Assembly: GCA_030374805.1 (NCBI GenBank)
Contig: JARGSG010000227.1
Location: 124,001-188,000, forward strand
DNA length: 64,000 bases
From: Gracilaria gracilis
Taxonomy: Eukaryota; Rhodophyta; Florideophyceae; Gracilariales; Gracilariaceae
Direction: 5' to 3'
The translations under genes and the position numbers were made by a program. Below are positions 32,253 through 42,897 of this stretch, in pieces. Below the pieces are notes generated by a model. It ran no database searches. It was not told where the DNA came from and saw only the letters and a program-made list of their open reading frames with translations. Position 1 is the stretch's first letter. Each line of letters opens with the position of its first letter.

Positions 32253-32732
32253 CTGGCAAGCTTCAGAACTTTTGTCGTCGGCGATTAACCCCAGAAGGGC
32301 ATCCGCATGACAAGGGACAAAGAAGGATACCTTCGACGCTGTATTTCATCGCCATGCAAACTTGTTGACGCGGCATGAACGGCGGAATAGAAGAGTAGAA
32401 ACACTAAGTTCATGAGCCATTTGATTGCAAACTAGATGCATATTCTGAGTTTACATTGAGAGCAATCGTAAACACTGCCGACGGCCGTCGGACGGCTGGT
32501 TGCACAACTTTCCTCCACTCAGAAGCTGCGAAGCTGCGAAGCAGGTAACTTTAGACACACCCACAAAAGCTGCATGTATTTCGCTTCATAATTGCGTCGT
32601 CAAGGTATATAAGGAGCGCTCTCAAGTCGGTTCTCTCTCGCAACAGCCGGGAGCGTGAGGACGTCGGGGCTCTGGATCAAAACACTTGGCTGTCGAGTCT
32701 TAGAGACGGCTCCAACTGAACTCACGAGAAAG

Positions 32733-33236
32733 ATGCAGTTCGAGAACGCGACGCAAGCTGTATCGACGGCTATCCGCTCTATCTTTCAAAGGTGGACGGC
32801 ATTGAACCTTGTTGTGGAATATCATATGGGAGGAATTAGAGACGAAGCAAACAAACTAATGGACATCACAATCTCCATGGCAACAAACCCCTCAAAGCGT
32901 CATGATGAAGACGATTTCATTGACTTGTTTTATGATGCTTTCGATCGTATGCAATCTGACGTAGAGGACGGCAGTCCTGAGGAAGTTGCGTCTCAGATCG
33001 TTCGAGTGCGAGATGCTGCTGCGAAAGGCGATTTTGGACTGGCTATGCAGCTCGTATCAAAAGTGGCAAGCAGAACGAGCGACGGAACTAATCTTCAGTC
33101 CATAGATGGTGGTGAAGGCGTCGTTTCTGATGCTGAAGAGGAGGATGAGCCACATCAAGCCTCACCAATATCACAAGAACCAGTGGTAGATGACGACGGA
33201 TTTACTGAAGTAAGGAAGAGCGGGAGGCACCGATGA
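32733..33236 (+). CDS. TSR2: TSR2-like pre-rRNA processing protein
   Basis: This 167-aa protein starts at the first ATG; upstream in-frame sequence has none. The N-terminal half carries the TSR2 core, including RWTALNLVVEYHMGG, equivalent to the WTALQ...GG signature of the family. The C terminus is acidic (DAEEEDEP) and ends DDDGFTEV, as in other TSR2 proteins. In yeast Tsr2 escorts ribosomal protein eS26 to pre-40S particles, so a nuclear/cytosolic role in 40S biogenesis is expected. It is divergent from CPS-L and convergent with the disulfide isomerase. Size and layout fit the family. Confidence 0.87.
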   Translation: MQFENATQAVSTAIRSIFQRWTALNLVVEYHMGGIRDEANKLMDITISMATNPSKRHDEDDFIDLFYDAFDRMQSDVEDGSPEEVASQIVRVRDAAAKGDFGLAMQLVSKVASRTSDGTNLQSIDGGEGVVSDAEEEDEPHQASPISQEPVVDDDGFTEVRKSGRHR

Positions 33237-33463
33237 GTAAGTTCCACTGTTGATAAAGAAAGTGGTTCACACACAGACTTCGAAACGAAATAACGAACAG
33301 AGGTCAGTGAGTAGTTAGTGAAGTGCACTACTATATTAACTAGTCGAAGGGCACTAGTCGTGCGCAGGCACAACTCTTTTGTGATGCCAACGAAGTAAAA
33401 GGGCTCTTTCCACAGTTTGTTGATGCGCCAGGGTTTGGCTTTTTTATTCAGCTACACAAACAT

Positions 33464-34927
33464 TTACAACTCTTCCTTCTCTTCGGCTGTACCTTCCGAT
33501 TTCAACTCAATGCCTTCCTTATGAGTGGCATTTTCCTTGAAGAACTTGATGAAATCTTCCTTTGCACGGCCGGACTCGTACGGGACACCTACCTTAGATC
33601 CGGCCTTGAAAAAGTGAAGAGTAGGGAACCCTTGGGCCTTGTATTCCTTAGGGGCATCATTTAGAGTGGCATCCATCTTGGCGATGACCAAGGTGGAAAC
33701 CTCCTTGAGATCTGCCGCGAGTTCGTCAAGCACAGGGGCGAGCTTCTTGCAGTGGCCACACCACGGGGCGTACTGCTCAATGAGAACATCTTTCTCCTCG
33801 TCTTCAACAATATCCGCCCATGAGTCCCCGACGACGATCTTAACTGGCTCGTCGTTGGTCTCAGGGATGGGCTCGGATTTCTTGCTGGCAGTAATCTCTC
33901 CCTTGACAAACTTCTCAACCCAAGCTGAGAGTGCCTCCTTGGAGTACTCTTCACCGAAGACATACTTCTGGTCGCTCTTAAATTCGTAGATAGCAATCGA
34001 CGGATCCTTGTCGGCGACACCGATATGTTCCGCAAAGCTCTTAAGCTCTACTCCATTGATCCAAGCGAAGGCGATAGAGCTGCTTCCCCGATAACTCTTT
34101 GCGATTTCTGTGACGGCATCGTTAACATCCTCGCTCTTCTTTTCCGGGTCTTGGAACAAAAGAAAGATGGGTGTGTCCAGCTCAGTGTAGACGGCAGCAG
34201 TATCGCGGCTGAGTTCGCCGAACAACGGAAGGCTGCCGGTCTTGATCCAGGCCTCGAGCTCTTCAGGGGCACCAGAGTAAGCGTCAGTGGAATCGTCACT
34301 ACGAACCAGAACAATGGAATCTTCTTCGACCTTCTTTCCAGCCAGGTCTGCAAGCAGAGCAGGATCATCCACGGAGGCAAAGGCAATGGAATCAGGCAAG
34401 AGGTCGCGGAGAGACATGCTGGCCTTCTTGTACTCAGCCTGGAGCTTGTCGGCCTTGACGGAAATATACAGAGCCTTGCCCTTGTTCTCGGATGTGAAAG
34501 TGGACAGAGCATCGGAATCTGCACAGTCGACGATGGACGGGAGCATGGAACGTTCGACGTATTTGATAATATCGTCCTTGGTACGACCTCCCTTGTAGTC
34601 AGAAACTAGCTCACCCTTGGAGAAGAGCTTGAGAGTGGGGAAGCCCCGAATACCGTACTTCTGAGCAAGTTCTTTCTCGACGGTGGCATCAAGATCAACA
34701 AGCTGTGCCTTTCCCTTCAATTCGGTGGCAGCCTCTTTAAAGTCCCCAGCCATCTTCTTGCAATGGCCGCACCATGGCGCAAAGAACTTGACGAGAGTAA
34801 GTTCCTCAGCACCGATGATCGATTCAAAGTTGTCCTTGGTACCGACTAGGACGTCGTCAGCTGCAGACGCCGCGACAAAGAATACAGCAAGAGCGGCCAA
34901 TACCGCGAAAAAATTAGGTCGCACCAT
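33464..34927 (-). CDS. PDI: protein disulfide isomerase, ER-retained
   Basis: This 487-aa protein has the a-b-b'-a' thioredoxin layout of classical PDI and forms or rearranges disulfides in the ER lumen. Catalytic CGHC motifs lie at residues 53-56 and about 390-393, each within APWCGHCKK. The start chosen gives a clean signal peptide (MVRPNFFAVLAALAVFF) and lies downstream of a TATATAA box at 35013-35019. An in-frame ATG 38 codons upstream lies before that box and would bury the signal. The acidic tail ends KEEL, a KDEL-type retention signal. It is intronless and convergent with TSR2. Confidence 0.96.
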   Translation of the reverse strand: MVRPNFFAVLAALAVFFVAASAADDVLVGTKDNFESIIGAEELTLVKFFAPWCGHCKKMAGDFKEAATELKGKAQLVDLDATVEKELAQKYGIRGFPTLKLFSKGELVSDYKGGRTKDDIIKYVERSMLPSIVDCADSDALSTFTSENKGKALYISVKADKLQAEYKKASMSLRDLLPDSIAFASVDDPALLADLAGKKVEEDSIVLVRSDDSTDAYSGAPEELEAWIKTGSLPLFGELSRDTAAVYTELDTPIFLLFQDPEKKSEDVNDAVTEIAKSYRGSSSIAFAWINGVELKSFAEHIGVADKDPSIAIYEFKSDQKYVFGEEYSKEALSAWVEKFVKGEITASKKSEPIPETNDEPVKIVVGDSWADIVEDEEKDVLIEQYAPWCGHCKKLAPVLDELAADLKEVSTLVIAKMDATLNDAPKEYKAQGFPTLHFFKAGSKVGVPYESGRAKEDFIKFFKENATHKEGIELKSEGTAEEKEEL

Positions 34928-35012
34928 GATGATGGGAAAGGAAAAAGGGGGAAGGAGTGGTTGAGGAGACGATAAGACCAACCGCAGTGGGATCGGTGAA
35001 GGAGAAGCTTGT

Positions 35013-35019
35013 TTATATA
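35013..35019 (-). promoter_or_regulatory. TATA box of the disulfide isomerase gene
   Basis: TTATATAAAC on the minus strand lies about 85 bases before the chosen ATG. A CCAAT-type box (CCAATCA, plus strand near 35214) and an ACGT-core element TGACGTGC (minus, 35271-35278) lie further upstream. Confidence 0.55.
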
Positions 35020-37321
35020 ACAGCATGCGTATACGTCGCATTGCATTGATCGCGCATGATCCAGACGGGCGATACGATGACGTTCCGTGATATGATTCGT
35101 GTTCATTCTCTGAAGTTGATTGACAAGTGATTTCAATTGCTCGACTGTTGGCGACAAGCTGTAATGGGTGAAACGGACAACAGGCGGCGCTGCCACCTTA
35201 CAGATAGAGACAGCCAATCATAGCACGCGAGCACGCGAGCACCAAGCATCGAGCGATGTGCTGCCAGACTGCACGTCATTATTGTCAATCATCATTTTGC
35301 TCCCTTTCGCATTCTTTAGAATTTCATGCGTTTCATCAGTCAACATGAGTAAAGCGAAAGAAAGAAAAGTCCCCTTCTTGGAAGAACGCGTGAAGTGGAT
35401 TACTGCTATCTTTCTTATACAGTAACAGTTATGTACAATCTGTAAATCTACCATGTATCCAATTGGTGAAGGTGAAGCCCGTCCTTCTCATACAAACCGC
35501 TCACATCAGCCGACTGCTCGTACTCGAGAGGCTTCACATTCCACAGCGGGGGTCGGGCAGCAGAGAATTCTTAGTAGATGACGATATCGGTAAGGGTTAA
35601 GACGGACAACCTCACTTGTCGTCTAGAGCTTCCAAGTTCAGAGACCGACGAAAGATATTTCAGACCTACCAGCCCCCAAAGCACTCTTGACGTCTTCGTA
35701 GTCAGAAGAAGTTGTATCTTTTCTTCTTAATCAAATATGTCAACACAACCACTTTCTGCGCTCTCTTGTGAAACCAGTTCCTTACAAAGGACAGGAAGTT
35801 ATCTCGTCGCAAAGAGCTGCGTTTTTGTCCATGAGAATCGAAATTGGACATGATCGACATCTGCTTTTGACACGTGCTATCTTTCTCACACGCAAACATC
35901 CAATAGGTACAGTACTTTCTTCGTAAAACCTAACTACCTGTCTATTACCCATAGTTATCTCCCTCTATTCTCTTCATGTGAAAACGCATACCTCAATTCC
36001 TCAATCGCGAGCGATCACCTTTTGGTAGGGCACTGCGCATCCTTGTCTGCATCAAATTTGATGAGCGCGTTCTGCGAACATGTCCTGTTTGCTCCGCTCC
36101 TTGACTGTCAAGCGTATCTCGAGCCAACAACGGGATAAATTTCATCGGAGGAAGAATTGAACGATTCGCAGCAATTTGCACGTTTCCACAAGCACCCCCT
36201 CCTTTTAAACTAGAAAAGAAAGAGTAAACCATCATCAATCGTCCTCACGAAGATACAAGTCATCTTGCATCAACTAAAGAGCATCAAAGTGTTGGACTAT
36301 TCAGCAATGAAGAGGCAATTGTGGCCAAGCATTGTCCCGTTGCCGAAAACTCTATCGCACACGAAACTTTGAAGCATGCTCAGCGTGGAGACAAAGAAAT
36401 GTACAAATGAATGCGAGCTGTTCCAGTCCGAAATCGGAAGCTGTAGGATGACTAATTTATCTAACCCCAGCTGCGACCAGAGTGTCCGGTGTGACTGAAG
36501 CCACTAGTCCGAGCGGCGTTTAAGGCTACTACATCTTCCGTGTGCTCGAGGATTTTACTGATGTCCGCTTTGCTTCCTGCTCTGGTGCAAACTTCTGAAG
36601 CGCCCGGTATAGAACTGATCCGTACCAACTTCGACTAACTTGCCATGTGCTGGAGCAGCCTCTGGGGGTTTATTTTGAGTGCAAAGCAGCCGCAAATGCT
36701 TTCCTTGCTGTCTACGAGGAGAACGGCACACACACAAGGTCACAGTAAGTGCAACAGAGACTTCTGACGGAGGCGAGTAGGAGCTGACAGTGAGTGGAGC
36801 TCGGCGCACGGAAACAGGCCAGCGTGACCTGGAAATGCAGGCACCGTGCACACAGTCGCGTAATCTAGCCCGGAAGCACTCAGGAGAGTGATGTCGTGGC
36901 GGGTCAATTGTAGTTTTGTAGTTACTTCTAGAGTGCAACTCCAGGCGGCGGTGTTCCCGCCACTTTGGGAGAGGGCTGACACGCAATGGAGCGCGCTTTA
37001 AGCGCTGACATGCAGCCGACGGGGAACTTCACCCCTTCAAATAGCCTGGAGGGCGAGACAGTAGTCGACCCTCGGAGGAGGGGTATCGAAGAACAGACGA
37101 AAGGACGATCAGTAAACATATCAGTTGTTAAAGTAAGGTTGCGGTAACACATGCTGTCTCTCAGCCCTGCGGGACCGAGAGAGCGTTGCGTACAAAAGCT
37201 TCATAAACAACAAGGGGCAGAACCCGTCAGCCCTCAGTTTTAGTTACCCAACTGTTGTGACAGTACAAGAGACAGAGAAACGTTTTGACTTAAGGCGTAT
37301 ATGGTCTTGTATAGGAGCTAC
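35020..37321. other. long intergenic region, no gene recognised
   Basis: This 2.3-kb stretch lies between two minus-strand genes. Its right side is PDI-distal sequence and its left side holds the PDI promoter. Short frames exist (for example near 36555-36986) but none resembles a protein, and their composition looks non-coding. No tRNA or repeat was seen. Confidence 0.5.
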
Positions 37322-38482
37322 TTAATCTGCGACTACAATAAAAGTCACGGCAGTGAAGCAATGACTCTGAATTACAACACCAAGTCCACCAAGTCGACAA
37401 GCCCATTTCTCCAATACCATACGTGCACACATGTTAATCTGAACCCTCCGCACCACGTCAATAGTAATGAACCAAAAGTTTCCAAACTCGACAGCATCAG
37501 GATTGAAGAACTGGGCCAGTCCCGCCCTTTGGAAGTCTTCTGGGGAGCTCATCTGCACACTCTTTCGAGCAGCATCGATGACATCCTTCGTAAACTCCAT
37601 GTTTGTTCGCACATCTTCTTTCGTTCCAAGCAATACATGTCCGCCAATGAGCGTTCCGAATTTGAGCTTCAGCAACAACTGGTGAGCGCGCACGTATTCA
37701 GTTAAATCCTCTGTAATCGCAAAATTGAGGAACGGGGCCCACTTGGGAAAGATAACGTCGACATACAACACGACCCCTTGTTGCCCGCGTGAGGGTGGAA
37801 CGTATACAGCCAAGTCTCGGCCAGAGTGCCCACCGATGGGGAGAAGTTTCACTCGCAACCCATCACCCATATAGATAGTACGAGGATACCGTCCGACAAT
37901 CACCGTGGGCAACACCGCTCGATTAGTGTCTGATCGCCTGATTGTACGCTTGGCGACGAAGGTACCCCATACCCTAATGAAAGCATTGGGGAATTCATCC
38001 TTCAAAAAGTCGTAGACCCTCTTAGCAGCACCGATATGATCGAAATGGTCGTGAGAGTATACCATGTCTATCAGACGTGGTTTCTTGCCATCAAGGATCT
38101 CCAGTATGGCATCCGTAATTATTGTGCCAGTTCCATTCGGAGTATTTGAGTTACCGGAGTCTGGGAAATCTGCAAGAACAAGATGACCTGCGCGATACAG
38201 CATAAGGGAGTTATACGATGTATCGTCATATGCCCAAACACCAGGACGAAGCTTTTGGAGAATGAAGGTGCCAGGCGGGATGGACGGTAGACGAGCCTGC
38301 GGCGGTACCGGTAAAGGCCCACATAGCCCCCCGTTGTCAATATTTTGCAGACAGGTGTCTAAACCAGGGCAATTGGAAGGGGAGATTGTGGCGTTCGACG
38401 CGGTGGTAGAAATAATATGCAAGGAAAGAATGAGGAGGACAAGCTGCAAGAGCTTTGAGACAGACGACGAAACAAGCACCAT
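37322..38482 (-). CDS. secreted metallo-beta-lactamase-fold hydrolase
   Basis: This 386-aa protein has an N-terminal hydrophobic signal peptide (LLQLVLLILSLHIIS) and a metallo-beta-lactamase domain. The metal-binding signature H-x-H-x-D-H is present in YSHDHFDHIG. Further likely ligands are the His of GGHSGRD, the Asp of VLYVDVIF and the His of GGHVLLG. So a functional two-metal hydrolase entering the secretory pathway is likely. The substrate is unknown; this fold covers lactonases, glyoxalases and many other esterases. The C-terminal helices (VLEKWACRLGG...QSHCF) look complete. The gene is single-exon, with no close functional neighbour. Confidence 0.87.
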   Translation of the reverse strand: MVLVSSSVSKLLQLVLLILSLHIISTTASNATISPSNCPGLDTCLQNIDNGGLCGPLPVPPQARLPSIPPGTFILQKLRPGVWAYDDTSYNSLMLYRAGHLVLADFPDSGNSNTPNGTGTIITDAILEILDGKKPRLIDMVYSHDHFDHIGAAKRVYDFLKDEFPNAFIRVWGTFVAKRTIRRSDTNRAVLPTVIVGRYPRTIYMGDGLRVKLLPIGGHSGRDLAVYVPPSRGQQGVVLYVDVIFPKWAPFLNFAITEDLTEYVRAHQLLLKLKFGTLIGGHVLLGTKEDVRTNMEFTKDVIDAARKSVQMSSPEDFQRAGLAQFFNPDAVEFGNFWFITIDVVRRVQINMCARMVLEKWACRLGGLGVVIQSHCFTAVTFIVVAD

Positions 38483-40095
38483 GATTGATTAGTTCACGTG
38501 GTTTCGATATGGCTTTTTAGAGAGCAATGCGGAGTGCTGCGGGTTGCGTGAATGGAGGCAGTAGACTGCTACGCCGGTGACGAGATTTCGGCAGTGCAGC
38601 TCCGTTCTGCTACTTGCAATCAGCCCACGAGCGCGCATGCGCATGGAGGTTAAGTATGGATGTGACTACATTCTGTGAGCGCGCAGTAGAATCGCAGAAA
38701 GGGATAGATACAGTATAGGGCACCCTTTTTCTATTGTTGAGCATTCTCCACACAGCCTCGTTGCCGTTTCGATGGGCTTGCACCCAATCATGGCCCAGAA
38801 AAGTATCCATTTGCACTACCGTTGGTAACATTAGGGTTCTATTGGGAAATACACCTGGTGTATTGGATTACAAGGTTCTTTATGGGTCCGCTACCCTCTT
38901 TGGTCCATGATCGGTATTGAGTATGGTCGAGTTTATGATGTTGTAAGTACCGTCGTAGAAATGGCCTGAACCAGGCTGTCCGCCTTTGTCGAATATAGCC
39001 GCAGGCCACGGTGCTTCGGCTGATTCGAGCCACAGACATGTTGGCATTTGTCCGACACCCAGACACGCAGCCCGGCGTTACGACGACAGAATGGATCAGA
39101 GATAGATAACAAAATTTAGGAACTTACGTGATAAACTGACGTTTAATGATCTGGCGGCCAATAAGATTATTAGCTTTCCGCAAGTTACAAGTTGTACGTG
39201 TGACTGTAAAGTTAGGTGAGTGCACAAGTGCAGTCTGCAATGGAATTGATAGCTCTAAAGTTACTATGGCATTGAAGACTACAGTACTGTACTATCGTTT
39301 CTGGACAGAACAGTCGAACAAAACTCCTAAAACTGCATATATAGAGAGATCTCTGATCATTATTAATGAGTGCACTAGCTCAATTATGGCTTGGTGCAGA
39401 ACGTTGCTGCTCAAAGAAACGCTCTCTCTCAAGAAAGGGCAACACTCTAACGGGCCGTTTTCTAACAATACTAGGAACGGATTTTTCCTGGCGTTCACGA
39501 CTAGTAGGAGGTAGACACAAGCGTCTTGACAAGGTTCTCTTAGGGCATCTGAGAAGGTAGTGGCCCACATCATTCAGGACACCAGGTCTACAGTTACAAA
39601 CCGGCTTCTTCCCAAATAAATGATATAGATATATATTATATTATATACGTACATATCTACCCCCGGCACGGGCATACGTAACTTTTCACTGTGGAAACCA
39701 TTACTGCCATTTCATAGTTTAGGAAGGCTGCTCCTGGGTACAAGGGTAGCTTACATATGAACTCGACCTTCTGAAAAGAAACTCCGGGAAGAGTTTTCAA
39801 GTAAGATCACCAGAGGCAGTGCGCCATGACTTGTAATGAGGCGCATAATTTAGATCACGTAGCATCGCGTCCCTTGCCAACAATACTTGGCCCATCGACT
39901 TGACATGTCGCCCACCCTTTAGAACAGTGGAGGAGGACTAAAGAAATCACTATCTGACGTACAGGTTAACCTCGAATGCCAAGGCCCACAGGTAGTAACC
40001 TTCTTGCTTGTCTTCCTCCCATTCATATTACCACATCCGCTTGTACCTTAATTCCGAGTTTCTTCGTCACAACATAACGAATAAGCTCATGACCC
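38483..40095. other. intergenic, no gene recognised
   Basis: This 1.6-kb divergent region lies between the metallo-beta-lactamase-fold gene and the sulfotransferase. It contains an AT-rich run around 39620-39650 (TATATATTATATTATATAC) but no convincing frame or RNA gene. Confidence 0.5.
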
Positions 40096-41301
40096 ATGGC
40101 TAGGGGCTTTAGAATGAAACGTCTCACACCGTTTCCTTTCCATACCATTTTCCTTCTTGTCCTCATTCACATCCTTTGTCTAGGTTCCGCGGCTTACCCT
40201 GTAACCAGGACGACTCAAACGAACGTAAACCGCGCAAGCCTTCCAAGCTCATCAACATACCATTCTCATGAAAGGATAGATCCCAGCATAGATCCATGCG
40301 TTGGAAGGCCCACCCCAGTCCCAGTCCCCAACAATCTATCTCGACCCCCTTCTCTATTCTTTCTGCACATCCCGAAAACAGCTGGGACCTTGATATATAA
40401 CATCGCCATTCAGTATGCAAACAAAACCAAAGGTTTAGCGTGCCAATTTCTGTTTGACGGAAATCGATATTCCTGTAATCAATACCACCCCAGCTTTACT
40501 CCGCTTTCGGGCCCACCCACAGACTCCCTCGAAGGACAAGCTGTGCAAGCATGGAAAGACAAGGACATGGAGTTAAAGACAGATTTGTACGAAAAAGGAG
40601 CCTGCAGGAGTATTCGCGGGCATGTGACCTATTCCTTGCGAGACGTGATCAAGAAGCCTGTGGTGTCAATGACGATTATGCGTCATCCTTTGGAGAGAAT
40701 AGTGAGTATGTTTGAGTTTGCCCTGATGATGATTGACACTCAACCGAATCAGAGCGGATGGGATTCATGGTTGTCAGGAGTTCCGCTTGAGTACGAACTT
40801 GCCAACGCATCTTCTATTCTCAACAGAGGTTTCTATGGTGAGAATGGCGAGTGGATGGCGAAGGACAATATTGGCTTCTCCTTTCATTTCTATGGTGTGC
40901 TTCACCAACTCTCTGGAATTCAGCCCATCTTTCGAGATGTCGGAAAACCCAAATCCTTTCGCATGTCAAACGCAAACGAGATGGCAGAGAAGGCCAAAGA
41001 TAACTTATGCTCTACGCATATACTCGGTTTGCAGAACAACATGAACGCTACGCTGGATACCATTTTCGATTACCTGCACCCCTATGCTCGATGGAATTCC
41101 ACAGAGAACGAAACTGCGAAGCATGCCATTGTGAACCGGAATAATCACAAACGAGGCTTGCGATATGATGACTATGTTCCCAGATCTGCCCTCAGGGAAC
41201 TCCAGCGGCGCCTCGGACGCGAGATTGAAGTATATCACTTCGCCGAGGCCATTGTTGCGCACCGCAAGTGGTTACAAGACAGCAAGCAGATGACATCCTA
41301 A
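40096..41301 (+). CDS. polysaccharide sulfotransferase, HS2ST/uronyl 2-O-sulfotransferase-like
   Basis: This 401-aa protein transfers sulfate from PAPS to a carbohydrate, probably in the Golgi lumen. Residues about 14-34 form a signal anchor (HTIFLLVLIHILCLG), giving type II topology. The 5'-phosphosulfate-binding loop is HIPKTAGT (91-98) and the 3'-phosphate-binding motif is RHPLERIVS (196-204). RGHVTYS (174-180) corresponds to the conserved His-containing strand of this family. Several N-x-S/T sites fit a lumenal domain. Red algae sulfate their cell-wall galactans, so a galactan substrate is plausible, but the sequence alone cannot show it. Intronless, convergent with PEX12. Confidence 0.9.
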   Translation: MARGFRMKRLTPFPFHTIFLLVLIHILCLGSAAYPVTRTTQTNVNRASLPSSSTYHSHERIDPSIDPCVGRPTPVPVPNNLSRPPSLFFLHIPKTAGTLIYNIAIQYANKTKGLACQFLFDGNRYSCNQYHPSFTPLSGPPTDSLEGQAVQAWKDKDMELKTDLYEKGACRSIRGHVTYSLRDVIKKPVVSMTIMRHPLERIVSMFEFALMMIDTQPNQSGWDSWLSGVPLEYELANASSILNRGFYGENGEWMAKDNIGFSFHFYGVLHQLSGIQPIFRDVGKPKSFRMSNANEMAEKAKDNLCSTHILGLQNNMNATLDTIFDYLHPYARWNSTENETAKHAIVNRNNHKRGLRYDDYVPRSALRELQRRLGREIEVYHFAEAIVAHRKWLQDSKQMTS

Positions 41302-41520
41302 TCCAGCATCCCTTCTGTGTTCCAACTAGTTGGGGCCAACACCAGGGCCAGACCAGAGGGTGTTGGGTTTATGAAGCCAAATCGATGACGAGCACACGGC
41401 TTTCGACAACGGCGTTAGTGATGTTGGACTGAGCGTTGTAATGAACTCGCATTATCATCCCCGCCAGGCGCCCATGAGAGAGTTTCAAGCAGCACTCTTT
41501 GTTCTATTCTCGTTCACAAG

Positions 41521-42897
41521 TTATGTATTACCGCCGTTTTCATAGACTCGAACAAGGTCGTCTATTGTAGTAGGCGCTAAGGTAACGGGACATTTCTGTG
41601 TTGTCTGAAGGCTTGACACGATGCAGAGGTAGCAGAAAACATATCCTGAAGTCGTCTTCGGATCGGCATTGCGGGAGTCTCAAGTTAGAAGTTTGTTCGC
41701 TTGTCGGCCGTAGTATTTGTGAAAGTGCTCAACGTACGCATGCGGTAGAATTCGTTCGATCTTGATGACAGATTGGACATTTCCCTGGTGCCGTTGCGAG
41801 TTCACGGTTGACACCCGTTGCTGGCTCAAGTGGAGCGGGCGGTGGAATAACTACACCCAGATCTCTTGGCGCGGCAGCCTAGTGGATTAACATTGAACGC
41901 ACGACGTGATAAAAGAGTGGTTAGTCAAAAGTTTCCTTAATAAAACACTACTGCTCTTATACCATGGCCGTACCTCAGCTGCGTAATAGTACTGCAGAAA
42001 GCGAAATCCAAATATGCTCGCAAAGAATGCTATTCGAAGTAAACTCATCGTCCTTTCAAAGAAATTGCCAATCGCATGAAGCAAAGGTGTCGTTGAGCGA
42101 CCAGAAGAATGGACAACCGATAGCCGCAAAAGATCCATCGTACTTACGCGTCTCAAAATGAGGCCCTGTAGTGCGAAGGACAAGTTGTAATACTTCGTAT
42201 GTCCGTATAAATAGGAGATACCAAATATCAAGTTGACTGCATCTACAACAGCGCGAATCTTTGGATAGTAGATCAGTACCTGTCGCTTGAATGTTTCGCT
42301 CTTTGCGAAGCCAATAGATGCTTTTATGAGGCGAATCAAAACAGTGGGAAAGCGGAGCAAGCGCAGAAGAGCAATCCTAAGTATAGATCTGATACTTGTA
42401 TGCCCACCTGATAAAAGTGATCGTGCAGGCAGAGGGGTAGTGTGGACAACGGCTTCCTCTGCTTGCGGTTGAGAAACATTTAGTTCTTGAAGCATCACGG
42501 CTGCAGCACCTCCAGTTTGAACAGAATACCAGTTGTCAAGCTTTGCTCGGATATGCGGGATTAGTACAGCATATACGACGCTGCTCAAGACATTGCGAGT
42601 CGAAAGCGGGCGGTTGTATACATTCGGCTCAAAGGAATCAGACGTAGATCTTCGAAGAGAATAGAATGATTCAGATAAGAGAGCAGCCTCAGTGCTTAAC
42701 TGAAAAGATTCCAGGATTATCAAAAGAAACGAGAACAATTCATCCGACCAGTTTGCCAGTCGGAGGAGAGAAGGATTCCGTATTGATACCACTTCTAAAA
42801 CGTAGCGGAAAGCTGGTCTCAACGCCCCATCGAGCTGTTCAGCTGCGTAAACCTCAAAGAATGAAGGTCTAGCTGATGGAATATTGCTCATGGCCAA
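41521..42897 (-). CDS. PEX12: peroxin 12 (peroxisomal RING E3 component), three exons
   Basis: The spliced protein is 399 aa. Exon 1 is 42897-41974 (308 codons), exon 2 is 41878-41738 (47 codons) and exon 3 is 41655-41521, ending in TAA. Both introns (41879-41973, 95 nt; 41656-41737, 82 nt) are phase 0, begin GTACG, end AG and contain CTAAC branch-like sites. Exon 1 holds the Pex2/Pex12 N-terminal domain (PSFFEVYAAEQLDGALRP) and membrane helices. Exons 2-3 hold the proline run IPPP and the RING-type domain: CPICH...CYLC...KCPVT, with the family hallmark TSGYVFCYLC. PEX12 acts with PEX2 and PEX10 to ubiquitinate the import receptor PEX5. Without splicing the frame would end at 41887 and lack the RING. 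Confidence 0.92.
41656..41737 (-). other. PEX12 intron 2
   Basis: The 82-nt intron begins GTACGT, contains TTCTAAC and ends CCGAAG. Removing it joins NSTAC to TTSGYVFC within the RING-type domain. Confidence 0.8.
41879..41973 (-). other. PEX12 intron 1
   Basis: The 95-nt intron begins GTACGG, contains TTGACTAAC and ends CCACTAG. Removing it keeps the frame and joins the membrane domain to the proline-rich linker. Confidence 0.8.

Larger units (their letters stand above)
31815..32732. promoter_or_regulatory. divergent promoter region of CPS-L and TSR2
   Basis: This 918-bp stretch lies between two genes transcribed apart. It carries a cluster of CTGCAG-type palindromes (31975-32028) and an alternating GTGGCAA/TTGCCAC palindrome cluster (32222-32250), listed separately. 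A TATA-like box (GGTATATAAGG) is at about 32603-32613, some 125 bases before the TSR2 start. Confidence 0.5.

Noticed and set aside
35039-35041. Upstream in-frame ATG for protein disulfide isomerase
   Set aside because: It lies upstream of the TATA box and would put 38 residues before the signal peptide; the ATG at 34927 is preferred.
36555-36986. Minus-strand frame of 143 codons in the long PDI-side intergenic region
   Set aside because: No domain, Arg/Ser/His-rich chance-like composition, no clear promoter or homologous motif.
41887-41973. Single-exon end of PEX12
   Set aside because: It would lack the RING domain, which is found in frame just downstream after two clean introns.
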